From NCBI GenBank assembly GCA_943704415.1, contig CALSCO010002004.1:1-64000 (forward strand): a stretch of 64,000 nucleotides of DNA, given 5' to 3'. Below the pieces are notes generated by a model. That model had not been told where the DNA came from, did no database searches, and was given only the letters and a program-made list of their open reading frames with translations. The DNA comes from Parvularia atlantis. Lineage: Eukaryota > Opisthokonta > Rotosphaerida. Both the position numbers and the translations under genes were made by a program. The number at the start of each line of letters is the position of its first letter. The first letter of the stretch is position 1. Positions 56,401 to 64,000 of this stretch are shown one piece after another.

Positions 56401-57602
56401 AGTCAGTGCGTGCACACACATGCGCAACGAGACACCAGCACGCACTGGCCGCACGCGCTGCGTTTCGCGCGGGCCCGAGACGCGCCGGCGGGTGTTGGCG
56501 CGGCTGAGCGCGCTCGGCTGCTCGGCGGGGCCCGTCTGCTGCGCCGGCCGGAACAGGTCGCGCAGCCAGCTCTCGAGCGCGGTCTCTGTGATCGTCTGCA
56601 GCTCGGCGTCAGCGGCTTGTTGCGCAGACCAGGCGCCACAGGCGTGCCTGTCGCCGGCCGTCGGGGCTCTTGAGGTCGTACAGCTGCGACGCCTTCGGGT
56701 AGAGCACGATGTTGAGCCGCGTGCTGAGCGGGCGCGGCACGTGAAACTCAAGGTCGGCGTCGGCCTGCGCGCCGTGCGTGAGTGCGTGCCGAGCGCAACG
56801 AAGGAGAACGTGCCTGCTGCGCTGTGGTCCCGTCGCTGGCCCCGGGCGTCTCGGGCTCGGTCGGGCTCATGTCGCGGAAGAGCGCCTTCTTGAGCGTGCT
56901 GAAGACGCTCGTGGACGACGCGTCACCGGCGAGCGGCTGCACGCTAAACTCCTTATCCCAGTCCTGCGGATGCGCGGGCGCGTGAGGACGATGCGCACTG
57001 TACAGCCGCGGCACGGCGCCGCGCCTCGTCCGAGTCGTCCGTGCCCGTGACGGCATTCGACTCGTCCGTGCTCGTGGCCGCGCCCGTCTGCGACGCGACG
57101 CTGCTCGTCTCGGTCGTGAGCTCAGCTGCGTGCGTGTCCGCGTCCAAGTCAATCGCTTCGTCAACACGCGCGCCTTTCCGCGCACCGGCCTGCGCCGCCA
57201 GCCCGTCGACGTCGGCCACCTCCTGCCCAAAGAGCAGGCTCTGGCGCGCGTGCTGGATGGCCGGCGGCAGCAGCTTGGATGCGCGGCGCTTGACGTCGAC
57301 GGCGGCGCCTGGCGCGTGGCGGGCGTTTGAGCGGCCCGCGTCAGTCGTCACCGCACACGCACCCGCGTCGTCGCCAAAGTCGAAGTCGTCGTCCCAGTTG
57401 GCCGTGTCGAGCGGGTTGGCCTGGCGTCCGATGACCTGCGTCGGCTGTGCGGGTGCGGGTCACGCGGAGGCGGCTCAACGCCGCACGCGCGCGGACGCAC
57501 CGGTGCCGCGCCGGCCTCGTCGTCGTCCAGGTCAAACTCGCCCGTCCAGTCGGCGTCGTCCTCCGCGTCCTCGTACCCGCGCCCGCCCGGTGCGGCGGCC
57601 AT
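48952..57602 (-). CDS. Very large unidentified protein with N-terminal acidic DWD/WDDDF motifs
   Basis: Not recognised. Reading from ATG 57602: DADWTGEFDLDDDEAGA, then ANWDDDFDFGDD, then KLLPPAIQHARQSLLFGQE, then DWDKEFSVQPL, so an Asp/Trp/Phe acidic motif occurs three times. A long all-helical, TPR- or armadillo-like middle follows (LQTITETALESWLRDLFRP; EAYLAFQRALHSMTRAHPAV; LGDTATAESLLYECLYILDQ; ALAIVNAAIKLCGEANL), a CAG-coded polyglutamine (53420-53358), another helical part (WLARGLP-region WHEAYHLFTSVFVRHNDLVL) and a C-terminal globular part (QLDFGSGWEGRHLQLHFVAC; PLVFLMSTAELVAMTDWLER). Splice joints stay in frame across the whole span, so I treat it as one gene of over 2,000 codons with more than 20 introns; two genes split near 51.4 or 52.2 kb are possible. 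Stop 48952-48954. Confidence 0.55.
53358..53420. repeat. (CTG)21 tract coding polyglutamine in the large gene
   Basis: A perfect 63-bp triplet run, followed by interrupted CTG/GTG units to about 53444; on the coding strand it encodes Q21 with His interruptions. Confidence 0.95.
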
Positions 57603-57607
57603 CGCAG

Positions 57608-57608
<1 letters not shown>

Positions 57609-57650
<42 letters not shown>
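57609..57650. repeat. (GGC)14 tract just upstream of the large gene's start
   Basis: A 42-bp perfect triplet run. It lies in the 5' leader if translation starts at 57602, or would encode polyproline if an upstream start were used. Confidence 0.95.
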
Positions 57651-57655
<5 letters not shown>

Positions 57656-57748
57656 CGCACTGCGGGCGCCGTCGTTGTGAGCAGCCATGTCTTTACGGCG
57701 CGTGCTACGCCACGCACATCGCTAACTACGTTGCTGTACATAGAGCGA

Positions 57749-58737
57749 TTAGGGTGACGTGAGGTCGTGCGCGGCCGCGGCGGCGTCGTCGCCCTCAAGC
57801 GCACGCCAGGGGATGCGGGCGATGTCGCCCTGTGGTGCGGTAAAGCGGCAGCGGCGGAACGTGCGGCCCTCGTAGTAGCCCGGACAGGACCAGGTCTGGC
57901 CAGCGGCGTGTGAGCTAGCTGCGCTCGGAGCCAGACGGCCGCGTACCGAGCCGAGCTCGCGCAGCCGCCCTTTGCCACAGCGCAGGCAGGTAGGGACGCC
58001 GCCGCCGCGCCGGATGCACTCGGCGATGCGCTCGACCAGCTCGTGCTTTGTCCCGCCCGTCGGCTGGTCGTTGACGCTGCGCCGGCGTGAGCGATAGCCG
58101 CGGCGCGCCGCTCCACGCGCGCACCTGAGCATGCGGTGCAGCGTGCGCGTTGTCAGCCGGGGCAGCGTCGCGAGCATCTGCTGCTCGGCCGCCGTGAGGT
58201 GCGCGTCGTCCGATCGTGCGCGCTTGTCGGCCGCGTCGTCGGCGTCGGCGTCACTGGACGTGCGCTGTCTCCTCGGCGGCGACGCGACGCTCATGCGCAC
58301 GGCCACTGCACACGCGCACACGGTTAGCCGATGCTACGCAAGGGGGCACAGGCGCGCACACGCCGTCTCGACGTGATCCTCGACTTGCGCGCGCGCATCG
58401 GCCGGCAGCTTCTTCAGCCCAGCGAGGTCTGCGGGCGACGTGACGGCAGCCGGCACCTGGCGACGACGCCGGCCGCCCTGAGCGCGCCATCGCTGGCCGT
58501 GCGCGCGCGTACCGCAAAGCACGCGAGGTGGAAGCCGTGCCAGGCCGCGCCAACGCGCGCGCGCACAAGCACGTCGCCAGCAGCAACAACGCACTGGCAC
58601 CGCAGGCACATCTGTGCGCGCGTGCCGTCGTCGTCCGTGGCCGCCGCATCATCCGCGAGCGCCACCGCCAGCCGCATGACAACCGGGCCCGCGTCAGTAA
58701 ACTTGCGCAGCCAATCCGCGCGCGCGTTGCTATGCAT
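57749..58737 (-). CDS. PARP-type zinc finger plus PADR1 protein without ADP-ribosyltransferase domain
   Basis: Start ATG 58737 (MHSNARADWLRKFTDAGP). The first exon carries a PARP-type finger: MCLRCQCVVAAGDVLVRARV, then WHGFHLACFA, joined across an intron to DLAGLKKLPADARAQVEDHV. That gives the C-x2-C...H-x2-C ligands of the DNA-nick-binding finger and its linker. Middle exons have a helical stretch (LTTRTLHRMLRCA) and GGTKHELVERIAECIRRGGG, SAP-like in pattern. The last exons form a PADR1 (PARP1 zinc finger 3) unit: VPTCLRCGKGRLRELG, TWSCPGYYEGRTFRRC and RFTA. The protein then stops at 57749-57751, so WGR and catalytic domains are absent. It may be a DNA-break sensor or competitor. A larger split gene is excluded on this strand because a stop and the next gene follow. 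Confidence 0.75.
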
Positions 58738-58865
58738 TATTTTTCGTGCCCCGTCACGCTCGTCTCGCCTCGTCTCGCTCGGCCGGCCGCCTGCCTCGCT
58801 GACCCGCGGCGCCGCACGACCCGCACGCGCGCACCCAGGGCTCCCCGCACCGTGCCCTACACTCG
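58738..58865. promoter_or_regulatory. 128-bp divergent promoter
   Basis: The space between the PARP-finger gene and SAP30. It contains two TCGTCTCGCCTCG-like repeats near 58759-58780. No TATA box. Confidence 0.4.
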
Positions 58866-58975
58866 ATGGCCCCGCCGATAAGCGGCAAGACCACCAGTGC
58901 GTCCGCCCCCGCGCGCGCGCGGGCTGACCGGACGGGCCTCGCGCCGCAGGCACGCGCAACAGCACCGCGCAGCAG

Positions 58976-59013
<38 letters not shown>

Positions 59014-59399
59014 GGGTACGATCGACGGCAAGGACGGCGCGGCGTCGGTGCGCGCGCGCGGCCGGGAGATGCGCGCGGCCGGCACTAATTGCGCGCGCGC
59101 ATGTCTCCGCCCCAGGTCGACTTTGGCCGGCTCGAGCTTGGGCCGCTCAAGCGGTACAAGCGGCACTACAAGCTGCGGACCAAGCACAACTCGAGCAAGA
59201 ACGAGCTCGTGGCGACGATCGCCAAGCACTTTGCGGGGCAGAACGTGGTCGAGATGGAGACGATCTCGTTCTTTGTCTACGCCGTCAAGAACCAGGGTAC
59301 GTGTGCGAGCACGTGCTGCCGTGCGCTGTGCGGGCGCGTGCTGACGCCGCTAGCCTCGCAGACAAAGTGCTCAAGCTCAAGCCGCCCAAGGATGCCTGA
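58866..59399 (+). CDS. SAP30: SAP30-like subunit of the Sin3 histone deacetylase complex
   Basis: Four short exons. The head MAPPISGKTT splices to an Ala-rich segment coded by (GCC)n, then GTIDGKDGAA. The third exon is the Sin3-binding domain: VDFGRLELGPLKRYKRHYKL, then RTKHNSSKNELVATIAKHF and METISFFVYAVKNQ, with the last exon giving DKVLKLKPPKDA and TGA 59397-59399. The RYKRHYKL block is the signature of SAP30 C-terminal domains, which dock on the PAH3 region of Sin3 and help tether HDAC1/RPD3. The N-terminal zinc finger of animal SAP30 is missing, as in other non-animal members. Confidence 0.9.
58976..59013. repeat. (GCC)n tract coding polyalanine in SAP30
   Basis: A perfect triplet run of about 38 bp directly after the second-exon acceptor; encodes roughly 12-14 alanines. 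Confidence 0.93.
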
Positions 59400-59531
59400 G
59401 AGGCACACACAGGCACACACACGTACCGCGCGTGTGCACCTCGCTGGCCACGCACGCCCGCGCGCACGTCGCTGCGACCGCTCCCAAGCCTTTTTGTCTT
59501 CAGCGCCCTTGTGTGTACAGTGGGACGGCAG

Positions 59532-59999
59532 CTACCGCGCCGGCGCCTGCTCGCCCTTGGCCCCGTCGGCCGGCGCGCCGTCGACGTCGATCAGCGGCTT
59601 GCTCGCCTCCTGATGCAGCTCGTACAGCTGCCCGATCTGCTGGTCCGTCAGCGCGTCGAGCTCGGTCTCGCTCAGCCGCCGCCCAAAGTGGTGGTCCTCT
59701 GCGAGACACGCGCGCGCGCGCGGCATCGCCCTTTAGCACACACACGCACGCACACATCCCCACCCGCGCACACGGGCCGACGCACGTGCGGCCAGCTGCT
59801 GTTCAAGGAGCGCGCGGTAGTCGCGCCACTGCTGCAGGAACGTCGTCGCAAAGGCCGGCGCGGCGTCGCGGTGCCGGCGGAACTCGTCGCGCACGTAGCC
59901 GTTGCCGATGGCGCGCATCGGCCCGGGCAGGCGCCGATGCAGGCGCAGGATGCTGCGGAACAGCGCCGCGCCCTGCACCCGCAGCTGCGCGCTCGACAT
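59532..59999 (-). CDS. SDHAF3: Succinate dehydrogenase assembly factor 3 (ACN9, LYR protein)
   Basis: A small mitochondrial matrix chaperone that protects and matures the iron-sulphur subunit SDHB of complex II. ATG 59999 begins MSSAQLRVQGAALFRSILRL, with LFR in the place of the LYR motif, then HRRLPGPMRAIGNGYVRDEF, RRHRDAAPAFATTFLQQWRD and YRALLEQQLAA. A 102-nt class intron joins to QDHHFGRRLSETELDALTDQ and QIGQLYELHQEASKPL. All blocks line up with human SDHAF3 (YVKDEFRRHK, FLQEW, LRDEQIGQL). The last 25 residues are an acidic extension. Stop 59532-59534. Confidence 0.92.
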
Positions 60000-60539
60000 A
60001 AGCTGCTGGTCCAGTGGTGACGATCGAAGAGTCGAAAGTCGAACGGAGCGTCGTGGCACGGCTCAGCTCACTCCGAGCCTGCCGCAGACCCGTGGCGGGT
60101 GAGGCGGGTGCAGCGGGCGTGACAGTGGGCTCCTCGGCCGTCGTCGAGGCGGGCGCGGCGGGCGACTGCATTGGCCAAATGTGGCGCGTTAACTGAATCA
60201 TCCTCCATGACGGTTCGCAGCCGCAGCCACACATCACCGCCATGATCGCAATGCCATTCTGCCGCACGAGCACGAGGCGACGCACGCGATTGGCGCGCAC
60301 AATCGCGCGCCGCGTGCCAAGCGGCGCTTCCTGGTCGCGTGCCGTCTGCTGCCTCAGTGCTGCTGCTGCTGCTGCTGCTTGCCCCGCACCCTGCCTCGCG
60401 CTGCCTGCCGCGCCGTGCGCGCGCGCGTCTTCCGCCGTCACTGTGTCCGGCGACGCGTTCCCCGTCGGCTGCCCCCTTGTCGGCTGCGCTCACGGCCCTG
60501 CGCGCGCGCACAGAGACGGCGGCGCACCGCCTTCCCACG
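60000..60539. promoter_or_regulatory. Divergent spacer between SDHAF3 and the helical-bundle gene
   Basis: 540 bp. A CTG run lies at about 60357-60379. Long open frames on both strands here are GC-bias artefacts or untranslated leader; none has family content. A start for the downstream gene earlier than 60540 cannot be excluded. Confidence 0.35.
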
Positions 60540-63500
60540 ATGCGCCCCGGCGCAGCCCCGCCCGTGCTCGCGCAAGCCCAGTCGGCGCAGCCGCAGCCAC
60601 CGCCGCCGCCGCCGCAGCAGCAGCAGCAGCAGCAGGTGAAGGACGCGCGTCGCATGTGTTGTGTTGACGTTGCGGGCAGCAGCCGCGGACGTGGCCCGAG
60701 CTGCACCGCGTCGCCGCCGCACGCGTCAAACAGCTCGCGCGCGTCGTCCGCGAGGACAGCGCCGGCAGCGGCGTGCTCGAGCAGCTCGCGACGCAGACGG
60801 CCGCGGCGGTGGCCGAGCTCGTGGACGACGCCAAGCTGACGGTGTGCGCCGCCCGCACGCCCGCGACATCGCCTCACGTGTGCCCAGATCGTACCGCTCG
60901 GCGACGCCGTCGTGTTTGTGCGGCTGTACGAGGCGACCTGCGCGCTCGCGCGGCTGTGCAACGGGCTCGTCACGAGCGCGCGCGCGCCCGGTGCGCGCGA
61001 CGACCTTGACAAGACCGCGCAGCTGCTCGCGCACCACGTCGCGTACCTGCACCTCCTCGTCACGTGCGTTTCGCGTGCGTTGCATCGCATCGCATCGCAC
61101 TGAGGCATCCACTGGTCGCGCAGCAATGTGCAACGCGCGCTGCCAGCCGCCACGGCGCTGCTCGGCGCCCCCACCGCGCGCGAGCAGCTCGCGACGCGCG
61201 ACGGGCATGCGCTCATCGCCGCATTCTCCAAGAGCGTCGCCAGCTACGTTGCCGTCGCCAGTGCGTCCACGCGCTTGCGCTCCGCGGCTGCTGATGCCAA
61301 CGTCCGCGCGCGCCCGTCAAGACGCTGACCTCAGGACGCACATCACCTACGCCGCTGCCGACACGCTCATCGCCACGGGCCGGCTGCTCGCATACCTGCA
61401 CGCGTCGGCGCAGCTGCCGCCCGCCGACGACCCCGCGCCGCCCGAATGGGACCACTTCCGCAAGCAGAGCGCGCAGATGCTCCAGGACGTGGCAGGCCGC
61501 GCGGCGACCTTTGCGCAGAACGCCAAGCTCGCGACCGGCAAGTGGCCGCCGAGCGACATCAAGGACGCGTGCGTCGCTTCGGCGAGAGAGCTGATTGAGC
61601 GCACCAAGATGCTCCTGCTGCTTGCACGCCCCGCGGGTGTGCTGGACGCGCGGCTGCGCGCGGTCGACGTCTGGCCCGGTGCGGCGCCGCTGGGCACCGC
61701 GTGCACGGCCTGCACTGACGCCCGCGCAGGCCTCGGCGACCTCCTGCTCGGTGTGGCGATCGACCCCAAGTCGTCCGGTGCGTGCGAGCGGCGCGACGCT
61801 GGTCCGGCTCACGCGTTCGCGCTGGGTCGACAGGCCCTGCCGTGCAGATGGAGCTGTCGATCAAGGACCTTGTGCGCGGCCTGTCGCGGCTGCTGGAGAG
61901 CGCGAGCGCGAGCGCGGCTGGGCTGCAGGAGGGCCTCGACGTGCGCTGCGCTGCCGCTGCTGCATGCGCGCTCACGCCGTCGTTCCGGCAGATCGTGCAG
62001 CACGCCGTGGGCGAGATCACGGTTGAGGTGGCCAAGATCGAGGTGCACGCACCCGCACGCCTGCCCCAGGACGACGCGGCCGCCGACGGCGAGGATGCGG
62101 ACGTGCTGGTGCAACGTCACACGCGCGCGCAACTGCCTGTGCTGACGTGCGCACGACAGACCGACCTGCCCGGCCCCAAGGCGATCGAGGACCTGGTCGT
62201 GCCCGTCGTGCGTGGCCTGGCGCGCCTGAGCAGCGACGTCAACTCGGGCTGGGCCACGTCGGAGGAGTACCTCGAGTCGCTGCGCGTGATCGAGACGTCG
62301 TGCGACGACGTCCTGGCGCTGATGGACGAGTCACACCGTGCGTCGTGCGAGTGCAGTGGCGTGTGCGCGTGAGCCGACACTTTCGCGCCCGTACACGCTG
62401 CAGGCATGACGCTGCGCCTGCGCGCCTCGCTCAATGACGTCGTGACCAAGACAATGGTTGCCTCCGGCGCGTGGCCCGGGTGCGCGCGAAGCGTTGTGTC
62501 TGGTGCACTGGCGGCCTGATCGTCTCTCGTGCGCAGGCCCAACGCCGTCGACGACCTCCGCGCGGCTCTGTTTGACTTTGCGCAGGTGCTGCGCCAAGTG
62601 CTACGCGAGGAGAAGGACGACTTTTTGCTCGACAAAGAAGGTGCGCACTCGGCTGCCCACCTGCGCGGCGCTCTGTCTCACACGCTCGGGTCGTACCCAA
62701 GCGTCCATGTTCGTAACGCGCCGCCCGTCGTACGCGACCGTGCGCGGCTACAAGCGCCGCAGCAACTCGGCGAGCACCGCGAGCATCTCGAGCCAGGTGC
62801 GCGATGCGCGTGCACATCGCGTGCGACCCTTACTTGGCTTGCGTGGCAGGAGGAGGGCCTGCTGACCAGGCCTGCCACGCGCTCGAGCTCGCTCACGGGC
62901 TCGCTGGTCGAGATCGCCAACGGCGACATCTTTGACCTCTACGCGACGTCGTCTCAGCCCGCGACGGGCCAGTCATCGCCGTCGTCGCGGCGTCCGCCCG
63001 CCGCGAGCGCACTGCGGGTAGAGACGCGCGGCCTGACCGGTGCGTGAGCGGCGCACCTTGGCCCGTGCGGTCTGCTGACGCGCGCTCGTGCGGTGCAGGC
63101 GACGCCGACGCCAAGACCGCGCTGATCGCCGCGCTGCAGCGGCTGGCCATGCAGGTCAAGCTGCGACGGAGCGAGCTCGCGGGCGCAGCGGCCGGGGCCG
63201 ACACGATGGCTGCGCTGCGTGAGGCCGCGCAGGTAAGCGCTCGGCCTGCGCTGTCTACAACACTGACGCGCACACGCAGCAACTCGGCCTGGTGGCCAAG
63301 AACGTCGTCTCGACACACATTGCCCTCGTCTACCGGCCGCCCTCGCCGAGGTCGCCATCGCAGGCACCGGTCCCGGCTGCCTCGCCGGTGCGTGCGCGTC
63401 GCGGTCGCACCAACCCTCATCTGACCGCTGCGCGCCTATAGACGCCGTCCACGCCCGGTCCCGCACCGCAAACGCAGCCGCCGCAGGCGCCCGTGGTCGT

Positions 63501-64000
63501 GGCGAGCGGGCTCGCGTCGACGGTGCGCTTGCCAGCCACCCAGCGCGCGCCTGCTGACGTCTGCTGCCCAGCGCGCCGTGTTCTACACGGCCGCCGCAGC
63601 CTCGCCCACCAAGACCGACCCCCTTCCGCAGCCGCCCGTCACGCCCAAGGCGGCCGCGAGTGCCTCTGCGCAGCCACCGACTACGCCCACCGCCCGTGCT
63701 GCGCCGTCGACCACGTCGGTGTGTGCACACACGCTGCGCATCGCGTCGGCGCTTATGCCGCCGCAGCCACCGTCTCACACAGCGACGACGTTCTCGGCGG
63801 CGACCGCGGCCAAGCTGCTCGCGCAGGCCAAGTCGTGGACAGAGACGTTGCGTGGTGCGCACTGCACGTGCAGCTGCAGCTGCTTGTGACCAGAGCTGAC
63901 CATCGGCGTAGGCACGAGCCAGCAGCAGCGGCAGCACCACCATCGCGACCGCGAGGCCGTGGCGAACGATATCACGACGCTGCTGTCGCAGTCGCATAGG
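60540..64000 (+). CDS. Helical-bundle protein (vinculin/talin-like in appearance), 3' end outside window
   Basis: ATG 60540 starts with a Pro/Gln-rich head. From 60680 on, exon after exon codes amphipathic helices of 30-40 residues: ELHRVAAARVKQLARVVRED, GVLEQLATQTAAAVAELVDD, AVVFVRLYEATCALARLCNG, DLRTHITYAAADTLIATGRL, WDHFRKQSAQMLQDVAGRAA, DIKDACVASARELIERTKML, MELSIKDLVRGLSRLLESAS and AIEDLVVPVVRGLARLSSDV. This looks like tandem four-helix bundles of the vinculin, alpha-catenin or talin-rod kind, but no signature I trust is present. The rest is Ser/Thr/Pro-rich with a helix (TALIAALQRLAMQVKLRRSE). The last exon in view reads GTSQQQRQHHHRDREAVAND and is open at 64000. A cytoskeletal or adhesion-type role is only suggested by the architecture. 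Confidence 0.7.

Noticed and set aside
60068-61231. A 387-codon minus-strand frame with a poly-Cys stretch
   Set aside because: It is antisense to the helical-bundle exons, and the cysteines come from a CAG repeat read in another frame.
1-64000. CRISPR arrays, bacterial operons, ribosome binding sites
   Set aside because: Spliced genes throughout; no spaced direct repeats of CRISPR type; short repeats seen are microsatellites.
1-64000. tRNA, rRNA or snoRNA genes
   Set aside because: No stretch was found with a convincing tRNA A/B box pair or rRNA core; weak GGTTCGA matches such as near 41709 lack the partner box and arms.

Overview
This is nuclear DNA from a eukaryote. It is very GC-rich and packed with spliced, single-copy housekeeping genes. 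I count 28 protein-coding genes and two gene relics, and I recognise no RNA gene. Most introns are about 45-90 nt, begin GTGCG, carry CTGAC or CTCAC near the 3' end and stop at GCAG. The gene set includes a fungal-type Ole1 desaturase with a C-terminal cytochrome b5, Atg15 lipase, a KLHDC4/Kel3 protein with its C-terminal domain, an Fmp25-like RCC1 protein, SAP30, CUL4, maspardin, a KIAA0930 homologue and an ATRX-like helicase. That mix suggests an opisthokont or amoebozoan, most simply an early-diverging fungus such as a chytrid-grade lineage. The sequence alone does not settle the identity.

Layout. 0.2-0.6 kb: relic of a Fanzor (eukaryotic TnpB-like) gene. 0.9-5.6 kb: cytochrome P450, a Golgi-type methyltransferase and a Golgi-type glycosyltransferase-like protein. 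5.8-16.7 kb: an ANK-RhoGAP-DEP protein, an unidentified gene, an MIT/thioredoxin-fold protein, a UCH-family deubiquitinase, a four-TM protein with a duplicated 3' scrap beside it, and a short coiled-coil protein. 16.9-31.9 kb: CUL4, ATG15, a Treslin-like replication factor, a reticulon, a ZnT zinc transporter and KLHDC4. 31.9-44.1 kb: ATRX-like remodeller, NTF2-fold protein, PUB-domain protein, KIAA0930 homologue and RCC1-like mitochondrial protein. 44.2-57.6 kb: GPI-type cysteine-rich protein, maspardin, delta-9 desaturase and one very large unidentified protein with acidic DWD-type motifs. 57.7-64 kb: a PARP-type zinc-finger/PADR1 protein, SAP30, SDHAF3 and a helical-bundle protein that runs off the right edge.

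Organisation. Ten of the gene pairs are divergent (head to head), with start codons as little as 37 and 48 bp apart. Convergent pairs are separated by tens of bases. Several neighbours act in chromatin or the cell cycle (CUL4, Treslin-like, ATRX-like, PARP-zinc-finger, SAP30) or in membrane traffic and autophagy (MIT protein, ATG15, reticulon, maspardin). I see no operon-like logic and no biosynthetic cluster. The window looks like a compact, ordinary chromosomal arm with a few odd domain combinations. Exon boundaries were read by eye from splice signals and protein continuity, so individual junctions may be off.
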